NCBI GenBank assembly: GCA_022822725.1
Contig: JAJEAN010000001.1
Coordinates: 124,001 to 188,000, forward strand
Direction of reading: 5' to 3'
DNA length: 64,000 bases
Source of the DNA: Candidatus Latescibacterota bacterium
Lineage (GTDB): Bacteria; JAAXHH01
The position numbers and the translations under genes were made by a program. The notes under the pieces were generated by a model that saw only the letters and a list, made by a program, of their open reading frames with translations, did no database searches and was not told the DNA's origin. Positions 19,617-28,722 of this stretch are shown here, in pieces (position 1 is the stretch's first letter; every line of letters starts with the position of its first letter).

Positions 19617-20180
19617 ATGCCCAGGTTGACGAAGATTTACACCAGAAAAGGCGACGACGGGACCACCGCGCTCGGAAGCCGTCAGCGCGTACCCAAGGAA
19701 TCCCCGAGGGTAGCGAGCTACGGTACCGTGGACGAACTCGATTCCGTCATCGGCATCGCATTGGCCCACGGCCTCTCTCCGCGCCTGGCCGAGACGCTGC
19801 CGGTCATCCAGAACGAATTGTTTCACCTGGGTTCGGACCTGTGCTTCACGGAGGAAGACAAGGCGAAGTACCAGATCCCGCTGATCGAAGCGCGGCACGT
19901 GGAAGCACTCGAAGCGATCATCGATGAACTGAATCCCATCGTCGGCCGCCTCGATAATTTCATCCTGCCCGGCGGATGTCCCGGAGCGGCGTACCTGCAC
20001 CTGGCGCGGACCGTCTGCCGACGGGCGGAACGGGAAGTGGCCGCCCTGTCCCGCGACGAGGCCATCGGGGAGTTCGTGCTCGCCTACCTGAACCGCCTTT
20101 CCGACCTGCTCTTCGTCATGTCCCGTTATGAAAATAAGGCGCGGGGTGTCGACGAGCCGCTGTGGGATTCGAAGTTGTAG
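19617..20180 (+). CDS. PduO-type cob(I)alamin adenosyltransferase
   Basis: [74 protein letters not shown]. Confidence 0.93.
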   Translation: MPRLTKIYTRKGDDGTTALGSRQRVPKESPRVASYGTVDELDSVIGIALAHGLSPRLAETLPVIQNELFHLGSDLCFTEEDKAKYQIPLIEARHVEALEAIIDELNPIVGRLDNFILPGGCPGAAYLHLARTVCRRAEREVAALSRDEAIGEFVLAYLNRLSDLLFVMSRYENKARGVDEPLWDSKL

Positions 20181-20247
20181 GCGGAAGCGGGAGGAGCGGA
20201 ATAGCGTGAGGAACGGAAGACTGAACGCGCGGGAGAGGAGGTAGAGC

Positions 20248-20406
20248 ATGAATGAAGTCAAACGAGATGTAGGCAAGGAGGTTCTTGAAGGCCTACAAGA
20301 AATCAAACGAGGGAAATACGGCCGTGTAGTCAACGTGCCCAATGTTATCCGGATTCGGAAGAAAGCAGGATTATCACAGGTTCAGTTTGCGTTGAAGAAG
20401 AAGTAG
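20248..20406 (+). pseudogene. Truncated XRE/HigA-NadS-like antitoxin fragment
   Basis: MNEVKRDVGKEVLEGLQEIKRGKYGRVVNVPNVIRIRKKAGLSQVQFALKKK*: ends inside the HTH; GAGGAGG SD; the 3' part is replaced by oxygenase-like sequence. Confidence 0.65.
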
Positions 20407-20490
20407 AGGTCGCCCTGCTCGAGGTCGACGGTGTAACCGCCGGCCGGCAGGGCCTCGGTCCAGCCGGCCGGCGAAACACGCCACGACGAT
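20397..20490 (-). pseudogene. Internal fragment of a PhyH/2OG-oxygenase-like gene
   Basis: Minus strand reads ..TEALPAGGYTVDLEQGDLYFF..; 39 bp identical to 25045-25083 within the intact oxygenase (NYTVDLEQGDLYFFN). Confidence 0.65.
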
Positions 20491-20507
20491 CAGTTCAGGT
20501 TGTTGCG

Positions 20508-23500
20508 TCAGAAGCTCATGCGGGCCAGCAGGCCGATACGGTGGTCGGAGGCGCTGCCACGCCGGTCTAACCGCATGCCGGAGAGTTCCAGGGATGCGCC
20601 GCCGGCATGGACGCCTGAACGGGCGAGCCTGGCGCCCAGACGCATCTGCCGCCGGTCGTCTCCCTGGAGATGCATTTCTCCGAAGGGCGTCATCAACACG
20701 CCCATGGACGGATACGCGAGGCCGTAACCGACTTCCGCTCTGAGCGCACGGGCGTTGTTATGGCTGCTCGCAGGCGCAGCAGACCCATCCTGTAGCGGTC
20801 CTTCGCGCCATATCATCCCCGATGCGCCCGTGCCGGCGCCCATGCGAGGCGCGACGGACAAGGAGAGGCCCCTCCCGCCTGCGCCGGGACTCAGGTAGGC
20901 GGCGAGGGAGACCCCGCTTTCGCTGTATCCCTCGGCCGTGTGTACCGCCAGGAACCGGCCCTGGGCGTTGATGCCCACCCGGCCGCCTGACAGGCGCAGG
21001 CCTCCGGAAACCTCCAGGCCCTGCCCCGTCTGGCCGGCCCCGCCGTCATAACGTCCTGCGAGCTGCGCATAGGGGGTTATGGTGGTTCCTTCGGAGAGCC
21101 TCGCCGAACGCGACCCCTCCAGGCCGACGCGTACGCGCTGCACGTCGCTCGTGATATCGCTCAGCGAAGCCGATTCGCTGTCCGAGGTCGACAGGCGGGC
21201 CAGCCCCGCGTCGCCCAACACGTCCAGCCCCATGCCGCCCGTGCCCGCCAACCGGGTTCGCAGGCCCACCATGGCCATGCGCATGGACAGATCGCTGGTA
21301 GCGTCCTCCACTTCGACCTCGCCCGTGCCCAGGCCCGCGATCGACCACACTTCCGTAAGACCGCCGCCGCGGCTCCAGCGCACGTACGGCAGCACGCTGG
21401 TAAGGCGGGATTCCAGGCTGCCGCTCGCCACGGTTACGTCGTAATCGGACTGGCCGATCGCGTGCGAAAAGGCGATCCCCGCCATCCAGCTCTGTTGCGC
21501 GGCCACGTCGAATCCCAGGTACGCCGCCCTCAGGTCTCCGTCGTAACTCGTGTCCACGTCGGGCTCGCCCTGGAAGTTCTGCATGTCGCCCGCGCCCCAG
21601 ACGGACCACCTGAGTCCTCCGGCTCGCTGTCCGGCCGACGCAGGGTCCTCGAAGGCGTAGGCAAAGGAACTGTGCTGAAGCAGATAGTCGCCGCTGACGC
21701 TGTAGCGGCGGTCCGGGTCGGCAAGCAGGGCCAGCTCCTTCGAAGCAGCCTGTCGCCGGTGACCGGTGAGTCCGGCCAGGGCCGATATACCGGACGCGAG
21801 CCCGTTTATCCTGCGGCCGCCCACGGTGATCTCACCTCCGCCGCCGTTCGCGCTGAAGCGGCCGCCGATGGTCATGGAGACGCTGGACAACACGTTCCGG
21901 CCCATGGCGCCCAGGATGTGTTCGTAGGCCATCCGCTCCGCCGCGATGGCCGTTACCGTCACGCTCACGTCGCCGCTGGCCGCTCCCGCCGCGTTACGGG
22001 CGGACACCGTCACCGTGGCGGAACCCTTGCGCACGCCCGTCAGGGTCAGCGTGGCACCGGACAGGATGGCTGAGGCCACCCCGTTGTCCGAAGAAGCGGC
22101 TTCCAAGCTCAGGTCGGTACCGCTGAACAGCGCCCCCGCGTCGATCGTCTCCGAATCCCCCGCTTCCAGCGATACCGCCGGCGGGGAGCCCACGGTGGCC
22201 GGCGCGTCGTAGGCGTCGATTACCGTGATCGTCGCGGTGTCGAGGTCCTCTCCGTCGTAACTCGCCGTGACGACGATCGTCTCGTCGCCCGATTCGTACA
22301 CGCTGTCTCCGTTGGCCGTGAGGGTGAGCTGCGTCGATCCTTGTGTGTATTCGCCGGGAATCGTGACGTTCATGTTGCCGCTCACGCTGTAGTCGTCGCC
22401 CGTGGCCGTACCGGAAAGTGACAGATCGATGACCGTTTCCACCGGATACACCGGGATCCCGGACAGCGTGGCCGTCACCGTTACCGTCTGGGAACCGCTT
22501 CCCTCAGTGACGGTCTCGGGAGAAACCGCCAGGGCGATCTGCGGCACATCCTCATCGGGATCGCTCAGGTAGATGCCCGCCCCGAAGATGAGCGTGTATT
22601 CAATCGTGCTCCCGTCCGGTCTCGGAATCTGGAAGACGTGCTGGAACGCATAGGTCACCTTGGGCACGTCGGCGCTGTCGCTGTCGTCCGCCGGGTCGTC
22701 GAAATAGTACTTCACGAATCCGCCCTCGGGGCCGCTTTGCGCCGCCTCGATGATCTGCGGCAGGATGAGTTTGCCGGTGACCTCGTCCACCAGGGTGTTC
22801 GTGGGTGCCTGGAACTCGAACTTGTCCGGGAACGCCCCGTGGAAGACCGTGTAGCCGTTAGGCTCTATCATGAAGAGGTACACGGGGCCGTGACGCCATC
22901 GCCCGTTCGGCTCCCGGAGGACGCTCTTCGCCTTTGCCAGGGCACCACGGCCTCCTGCCTGGAGAAGTTCGCCGACGTAGGTCGCCGCTCCTTGCACGAA
23001 GGTTTTCAGACTCGCGCGGTCCACCACCTGATCAGCCCGGACTCGCGGATTGCCCGGGTCGACGGTTTCCTCCGCCAGGTGGGATTCCCCGATGTCGAGA
23101 CCGGCGGCCATGATGAGCGTGCTGACTCCGGCGGTTCGCTTGAAGCCTACGGCGTAACCGCCGCCGATCTGCGCCGGCAGGGCGCCGCCGTCCGGGTTCC
23201 CGAAGGCACCCGTCGTTCGCAGGGCGGCCGCGCCGGTCGCGTTGGCTATCGCCTTCCAGACGGCGGGCTTGAGCGGTCTGCCGCTCAAAGCCACGTTCTT
23301 CGAGTGGAAGAGCACTCTGCCGTCGGTGGACAGGGTGACGACGTAGGTAGCTCCGGATTTCCAGGGACCCTCATGCCTGATAAGGCACGCGCTGAACGCC
23401 AATTCCTGTCCAGGACGAATGCTTGCCAGGTAACGTTTCGCCTCCAGAGCGAAGGCCTTGAGGTTCCCGGCGCTCCCCGCCGCCTGCGCGGCCGTGACGG

Positions 23501-24719
23501 CGGGTATCTCGAGCGGGTTCACTGCCAGGCCCTCCGGGCGCGGACAGACCTCGCTAAGGGGCGGAGGGTCTGGTGCGCGCCCATAGAAGCCCGAACCGAT
23601 GATGAAGTCTACCGGAAGCGCGCTTCCGTCTGCTCTCACGCGTTCACCGGTAAACCGACGGGCATAACCCACCTTGGGGATGTCGGCCCTGTCGGAGTCG
23701 TCAGTCGGATCATCCCAGTAATACTCCAGGAAACCGCCGTCCGGGCTGCTTTTCGCCGCCGCGATGACCTGTGGCAAAACTAGCTTGCCCGTAACCTCGT
23801 CCCGGACGGTCGCTATCAGGGGCCGCAGTTCGTGTCGATCCGGAAACGCACCGTGAAACAGGATGATGCCGCTGACGAGGTCCAGGATGTAGAGGTACAC
23901 GGAGCCGTGTCTGAAGGGCCCGTCCGGGTTCCTCATGGCTACCCTGGCTTTCGAGATCCCGGCCGGGTCGCCGCCCTTCTCCTGTGACGCGAGGAAAAGT
24001 TCTCCCACGTTCGAAACGAAGGCTTTGAGCGTTTCCCGGTCCACCACCTCACGCGCAGTTACGGCGGGAACAAAAAAGTCCAAGTCTTCTTCGGCCAGGT
24101 GAGATTCAGTGAGGTCGAATCCGGCAAGCAACACGATAGGGGTCTGGTAACTTTGCGATAGATAAACAGCGGCATAACCTGAAGCCCCCGGGATTTGAGG
24201 CACGTTGAACTCGCCGCCATCCCTGCCCGCAGCCTCCATGAAAGCAGCGGTGATCGCGGCAGGATCAGTCAAATCGGTCAAACTGACGCCCAATGCTCGA
24301 AGAATTGCGCCATAGATCACACGGTTGACCAGCCTGCCCGACAGGGCCATGTTCTTCGAGTGAACAAACACCCTGCCGTCAGGCGTCAATTGCACAAGAT
24401 AGGTAGATCCAGCGTGCAAATCGCTCCCATCCTCCCTCATGAGACAACCGACGTATAACTGCACTTCACGAGAAGGCGTCCTCTGATTAAACCGGTTTCT
24501 CGCCTCCAGCGCGAATGCGCTCAAGGGAGCGTTGCCGGCTTCCACCTGTTGCGCCGTCACGGACAACGGATCGGGAGGCGTTACGCCGGGAGGGAGCGCA
24601 CACTCTACCTCGGTCTGCGCCAGGGCGGGACGCACATCGTAAAACACGCCGGCCATCGCGAGCAGGCCGGCCGCAGTAATCATGAATGCCGAGGTGAGCA
24701 ATGTGCGAGCGTTCATCAC
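20508..24719 (-). CDS. Large exported protein: signal peptide, four Cache-like units, Calx-beta-like domain, Ig-like domain, autotransporter-like beta-barrel
   Basis: Signal peptide MMNARTLLTSAFMITAAGLLAMAGVF; repeated HGAFPD...VRDEVTGKLVLPQVI...GGFLEYYWDDP...KVGYARRF...IGSGFY; VTEGSGSQTVTVTATLSG...GTATGDDY; C-terminal barrel ending in ...GLLARMSF. Confidence 0.85.
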   Translation of the reverse strand: MMNARTLLTSAFMITAAGLLAMAGVFYDVRPALAQTEVECALPPGVTPPDPLSVTAQQVEAGNAPLSAFALEARNRFNQRTPSREVQLYVGCLMREDGSDLHAGSTYLVQLTPDGRVFVHSKNMALSGRLVNRVIYGAILRALGVSLTDLTDPAAITAAFMEAAGRDGGEFNVPQIPGASGYAAVYLSQSYQTPIVLLAGFDLTESHLAEEDLDFFVPAVTAREVVDRETLKAFVSNVGELFLASQEKGGDPAGISKARVAMRNPDGPFRHGSVYLYILDLVSGIILFHGAFPDRHELRPLIATVRDEVTGKLVLPQVIAAAKSSPDGGFLEYYWDDPTDDSDRADIPKVGYARRFTGERVRADGSALPVDFIIGSGFYGRAPDPPPLSEVCPRPEGLAVNPLEIPAVTAAQAAGSAGNLKAFALEAKRYLASIRPGQELAFSACLIRHEGPWKSGATYVVTLSTDGRVLFHSKNVALSGRPLKPAVWKAIANATGAAALRTTGAFGNPDGGALPAQIGGGYAVGFKRTAGVSTLIMAAGLDIGESHLAEETVDPGNPRVRADQVVDRASLKTFVQGAATYVGELLQAGGRGALAKAKSVLREPNGRWRHGPVYLFMIEPNGYTVFHGAFPDKFEFQAPTNTLVDEVTGKLILPQIIEAAQSGPEGGFVKYYFDDPADDSDSADVPKVTYAFQHVFQIPRPDGSTIEYTLIFGAGIYLSDPDEDVPQIALAVSPETVTEGSGSQTVTVTATLSGIPVYPVETVIDLSLSGTATGDDYSVSGNMNVTIPGEYTQGSTQLTLTANGDSVYESGDETIVVTASYDGEDLDTATITVIDAYDAPATVGSPPAVSLEAGDSETIDAGALFSGTDLSLEAASSDNGVASAILSGATLTLTGVRKGSATVTVSARNAAGAASGDVSVTVTAIAAERMAYEHILGAMGRNVLSSVSMTIGGRFSANGGGGEITVGGRRINGLASGISALAGLTGHRRQAASKELALLADPDRRYSVSGDYLLQHSSFAYAFEDPASAGQRAGGLRWSVWGAGDMQNFQGEPDVDTSYDGDLRAAYLGFDVAAQQSWMAGIAFSHAIGQSDYDVTVASGSLESRLTSVLPYVRWSRGGGLTEVWSIAGLGTGEVEVEDATSDLSMRMAMVGLRTRLAGTGGMGLDVLGDAGLARLSTSDSESASLSDITSDVQRVRVGLEGSRSARLSEGTTITPYAQLAGRYDGGAGQTGQGLEVSGGLRLSGGRVGINAQGRFLAVHTAEGYSESGVSLAAYLSPGAGGRGLSLSVAPRMGAGTGASGMIWREGPLQDGSAAPASSHNNARALRAEVGYGLAYPSMGVLMTPFGEMHLQGDDRRQMRLGARLARSGVHAGGASLELSGMRLDRRGSASDHRIGLLARMSF

Positions 24720-24929
24720 GATGACCTCCTCATGCTGTCAGATGCAGGTTAGTCCCGCGCTCTTCGAGGGAACTAAAAGACTCGGGATCGTCCATCGAGC
24801 CGATTTTTTACACGCCAATAGTAACATTGTGTGATTTCAAGGTATTCTGATGTTATAAATATAACTAACAAATAAAACGGATCATGCGGTGGTCACAATG
24901 GAGAAACCAGGGAATACGGGCTCACCATT

Positions 24930-25772
24930 TCACGACCACACGTAGACTTCCGGGTCGTCGGGGGAGTAACCGATGAAGGTGGCCAGGACGATGCGCGGCT
25001 GGTCGCCCTCGACGGCCGGCACCTCGTGGATGAGGCGGGTGTTGAAGAAGTAGAGGTCGCCCTGCTCGAGGTCGACGGTGTAGTTGCTGACGCCGTTTCG
25101 CAGGGCATAGTCGGGAAAGGTATCGGTGGCGATGGACTCCTGCACCTCCGGAGTCCACATGCACCGGTGCAGGATGGCCTGGGTGCTGCGTCCCTCGTGC
25201 AGGGCGTTCTGGAAGCAGAGGACGCCGGCGAACTGGTGGTCGAAACGGGTCACGTCGTAGTTGAACCGCTTTTCGCGGAGCGTGACGTGGTCTATGTGGG
25301 GCTTGTAGGTATGTCCGCCGTAGTGGATGCGGAAGATGGCGGGCCCGTACCGGCGGCCGTCCGGCTCCCGGGCGGTCAGGGCGCGCTTTTCACCAGCGAG
25401 CGTGTCCAGCACGCCGTACAGCAGCTTCACGGGATCGTCATAGCCGTCGAACAGCGTCTCGTACAGGGATCGGGTACCGTCGGCATGCGCCAGGAAGGCT
25501 TCTTTGTCCGAACCCCGGTTCGCCAGACTCGTCCCGATGTCGATCCGCTTGCGGTTGTCTTTCTCCGCGGCCGCCGGATCGCCGGGGTCCCGCATCAGCC
25601 CGCGGTCGATGAACCGCTCTATCAGCGCCTGGCAGTGGGCAGGCGAATAGGCCTGGCGGCATATGATGGCGGGGACCCGGCCCTCCGACAGGGCCAGGAG
25701 GGGATCGCTTTCTGCGGCCAGGATGGATTCCACGTCCGGACCGAGGGGCTCCCACCTGTTGCTTTCCGTCAT
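24930..25772 (-). CDS. 2OG-Fe(II) oxygenase family protein
   Basis: YKPHIDHVTLREKRFNYDVTRFDHQFAGVLCFQN ... YTVDLEQGDLYFFNTRLIHEVPAVEGDQPRIVLATFIGY (HxD...H, R). Confidence 0.8.
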   Translation of the reverse strand: MTESNRWEPLGPDVESILAAESDPLLALSEGRVPAIICRQAYSPAHCQALIERFIDRGLMRDPGDPAAAEKDNRKRIDIGTSLANRGSDKEAFLAHADGTRSLYETLFDGYDDPVKLLYGVLDTLAGEKRALTAREPDGRRYGPAIFRIHYGGHTYKPHIDHVTLREKRFNYDVTRFDHQFAGVLCFQNALHEGRSTQAILHRCMWTPEVQESIATDTFPDYALRNGVSNYTVDLEQGDLYFFNTRLIHEVPAVEGDQPRIVLATFIGYSPDDPEVYVWS

Positions 25773-25825
25773 TACAAAATCCTCAAACTGCTCATCACAA
25801 ACTGCTCATCACGCCGCGCCTTTCC

Positions 25826-26611
25826 CTAGACCCGCATCCGCAGCATGGGATGTGAAAAGGAAACATCGATGTATGCCCCGTCCCGCATGCGCTTTGTTCC
25901 GGGCGTCATGTAGTGGACGGCGAAGGCCCTGCGCTGCCGGTCGGTAACGTTGGCCGGGGTGTGGTGCATGGTCTGGCAGTGATGGAACATGGCCCCACCC
26001 GCGGGCAGGTCCACTACCGTAGCCTTCTGCGATTCGGCCTGGTCCCCCAGGTCGAGGAGGGCACTGGTCTCGGCCGAACGTTCGTGGGAGACCAGGAGCC
26101 GGTGCGAACCGGGGATCAGGTGCATGGCCCCGTTCGACACGTCCACGTCGTCCAGGGTGAGCCAGCAGCTCACCAGGTTCGCGGGGGTGCATTGCCAGTA
26201 CCCGTTGTCCTGGTGCCAGAAGACGGGGCCGCCCTGCCGGGGCGGCTTGTAGAGGGCCTGGTCGTGGAACAGCTGTATGTTGGGACCGAGCAGGGATTCG
26301 ACGACGTCCAGGATGGGCTCGTGATACAACAGCTTCCTGAACTCGATGCTGCGTTCGCACATCTGCATGATCTGCAGCATCTGCGACCGGGCCTTGCGCT
26401 TTTTATTTCCGTCTTCCGTGTCGTCGATGGACAGGTTCCGGTATCGCCCGCTTTCGCGCGCGGTCTCGAACACGCGGTCGTACTCCGCCCGCAGCACTTC
26501 GACGTGGTCGTCGTCGAGCAACTTGCCGGCTACCAGGAACCCCTGGTCGTGGAACGTGCCGACCTCTTCTACGGTCAGTCCGCGATGGGTTTCCGACTGT
26601 GCCTCGGACAT
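25826..26611 (-). CDS. Phytanoyl-CoA dioxygenase family protein
   Basis: FHDQGFLVAGKLLDDDHVEVLRAEYDRVF; PVFWHQDNGYW; LTLDDVDVSNGAMHLIPGSHR; GGAMFHHCQTMHHTPANVTDRQRRAFAVHYM. Confidence 0.92.
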   Translation of the reverse strand: MSEAQSETHRGLTVEEVGTFHDQGFLVAGKLLDDDHVEVLRAEYDRVFETARESGRYRNLSIDDTEDGNKKRKARSQMLQIMQMCERSIEFRKLLYHEPILDVVESLLGPNIQLFHDQALYKPPRQGGPVFWHQDNGYWQCTPANLVSCWLTLDDVDVSNGAMHLIPGSHRLLVSHERSAETSALLDLGDQAESQKATVVDLPAGGAMFHHCQTMHHTPANVTDRQRRAFAVHYMTPGTKRMRDGAYIDVSFSHPMLRMRV

Positions 26612-26752
26612 GGCCTGGTCCTCTGTTTTGGATCCGCCTCGAAGGGCAAAATCAACCTTGCCACTGGTGAAGATCTGTCTGTATTTTGGATTATTCACGA
26701 CCCAATGTAATGGCACCTGCGCAACGGGCAAGTTTTTTAGCCGGAGATCCTT

Positions 26753-27739
26753 ATGCACGGCGATAGCGGGGACCGATTCGAGCTCCACCGGTGGCTGTAC
26801 CGGACCATGTTCACGATCCGGACGGTGGAAGAGCGGCTGGCGAGGTCCTTCATGGCCGGCCTGATCCACGGCGCGTGCCACACCTATGTCGGGGAGGAAG
26901 CCGTCGCCACCGGGGTCTGCGCCGGATTGACCGATGACGACGCGGTCTTCAGCACGCACCGGGGCCACGGCCACGCGCTGGCCAAGGGGGTGTCGCCGGC
27001 CGCGCTGATCGCCGAACTGTACGGCCGAGAGACCGGGGTCTCCCACGGCCGGGGCGGCAGCATGCATCTCTTCGCTCCCGAGATCGGTCTCATGGGCACC
27101 AGCGGGATCGTAGGCCCCTGCATCCTTCAGGCCGCAGGCGCCGGGTACAGCGCGAAACTGCTGGAAAACGGGCGTGTCAGCGTGGCCTTCTTCGGCGACG
27201 GCGCCGTGGGGAACGGCGCTTTCCACGAGGGACTGAATCTCGCCGCCATCTACGACCTGCCCGTCCTTTTCATCTGCGAGAACAACCTGTACGCGACGGA
27301 AGTTCCCTTTTCCCATGCCTCAAGGAACCCGGACGTGGCATCGCGCGCATCCGGTTACGGCATACCGGGCGTCGTGGTGGACGGCAACGACGTGCTGGCC
27401 GTGCACGAAGCGGCCATCGAGGCGCTGCGGCGGGCACGGGCGGGAGAGGGGCCGACCCTCATCGAGGCGAAGACGTACCGTACCCGTCCCCATGCCGAGG
27501 GAATGGGCCTCACGGGCGTGTACCGCACCGAAGAGGAAGTCGCCGAATGGCGGGAGAAGGACCCCATCTCGAGGTTCAGAAGCCGGATCCTCTCCGAAGG
27601 GACGGTGCCGGAGTCTGATCTGGACCGGATAGAAACCGACATAAGGAACGAAGTGGACGAAGCAGAACGGGAGGCCGCCGCCGCGCCATGGCCCGATGGC
27701 GGCACGGCAGCCAGCCACGTGTACCGGGAGACTGTGTGA
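26753..27739 (+). CDS. TPP-dependent 2-oxoacid (pyruvate/acetoin-type) dehydrogenase E1 alpha
   Basis: HRGHGHALAKGVSPAALIAELYGRETGVSHGRGGSMHLF; VAFFGDGAVGNGAFHEGLNLAAIYDLPVLFICENNLYA. Confidence 0.93.
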   Translation: MHGDSGDRFELHRWLYRTMFTIRTVEERLARSFMAGLIHGACHTYVGEEAVATGVCAGLTDDDAVFSTHRGHGHALAKGVSPAALIAELYGRETGVSHGRGGSMHLFAPEIGLMGTSGIVGPCILQAAGAGYSAKLLENGRVSVAFFGDGAVGNGAFHEGLNLAAIYDLPVLFICENNLYATEVPFSHASRNPDVASRASGYGIPGVVVDGNDVLAVHEAAIEALRRARAGEGPTLIEAKTYRTRPHAEGMGLTGVYRTEEEVAEWREKDPISRFRSRILSEGTVPESDLDRIETDIRNEVDEAEREAAAAPWPDGGTAASHVYRETV

Positions 27740-28713
27740 CCGAGAAGACTTTCACGGAAGCCGCGCGGGAAGCCCTGACCGACGCCATGGACGCGGACCC
27801 CACCATATTCGTGGTCGGCGAAGGCGCCGGCGAACGCGGGGGCAATTTCGAGACCACGGCCGGTCTCTACGAGAAGCACGGTCCTGTGCGGCTATGCGAC
27901 ACGCCCATCTGCGAGCGGGGCTTCATCGGGATGTGCACCGGGGCGGCCATGACCGGGACCCGGCCCGTGGTGGACTTCATGTTCACGGACTTCATCCTCG
28001 ACGGCCTTGGCGAACTGATCAACCAGACCTCCAAGATGCAGTACATGAGCAACGGCCGCCTGAAGATGCCCATGGTCCTCCGGGGCTGCATCGGCATCGG
28101 CCATTCCGCTGCGACCCACCATTCCGGCAGCTACTATCCCTTCTTCGTCCATATCCCGGGCTTCCGCGTGGCGCTGCCGTCCAATCCCGCGGACGCCAAG
28201 GGCCTGTTCGCCACGGCACTGCGCAGCGAGGACCCCGTTTTCTTCATGGAGCACCGGCATCTGCTGAACCTGAAAGGCGCGGTGCCGGATGGCGAGTACC
28301 AGGTGCCCTTCGGACAGGCCGCGGTAGCGCGGGAAGGGACCGATGCCACGGTCGTGGCGCTCACCGTCATGGTCCACCATGCCCTGCAGGTCGCCGAAGA
28401 GTTGTCCGGCGAAGGGATCTCCCTGGAGATCATCGATCCGCGGACCGTGGCGCCGCTGGACACGGAAACCATCCTCGAGTCCGTGCGGAAGACCGGCAGG
28501 CTGCTCATCGTGGACGAGACCTTCATGCCCTGCGGGATCGGCGCCGAAATCTCCGCCCACGTGACCGAACACGGCTTCGACGAACTCGACGCGCCGATCA
28601 AGCGGCTGAACGGCGCCCACGTGCCCACGCCCTACAGTCCGGCGCTCGAACAGGCCATCGTTCCGGACCGTGCCGCCATCGCCGAGGCCGTCCGCGAACT
28701 GCTCGCGGAATAG
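27736..28713 (+). CDS. 2-oxoacid dehydrogenase E1 beta
   Basis: FVVGEGAGERGGNFETTAGLYEKHGPVRLCDTPICERGFIGMCTGAAMTGTRPVVDFMF; GTGTGA start/stop overlap with E1 alpha. Confidence 0.93.
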   Translation: MTEKTFTEAAREALTDAMDADPTIFVVGEGAGERGGNFETTAGLYEKHGPVRLCDTPICERGFIGMCTGAAMTGTRPVVDFMFTDFILDGLGELINQTSKMQYMSNGRLKMPMVLRGCIGIGHSAATHHSGSYYPFFVHIPGFRVALPSNPADAKGLFATALRSEDPVFFMEHRHLLNLKGAVPDGEYQVPFGQAAVAREGTDATVVALTVMVHHALQVAEELSGEGISLEIIDPRTVAPLDTETILESVRKTGRLLIVDETFMPCGIGAEISAHVTEHGFDELDAPIKRLNGAHVPTPYSPALEQAIVPDRAAIAEAVRELLAE

Positions 28714-28722
28714 GATCGTATT

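Noticed and set aside
24852-24865. GTTATaaatATAAC inverted repeat upstream of the Cache/barrel gene
   Set aside because: Short arms in an AT-rich spacer; could be chance.
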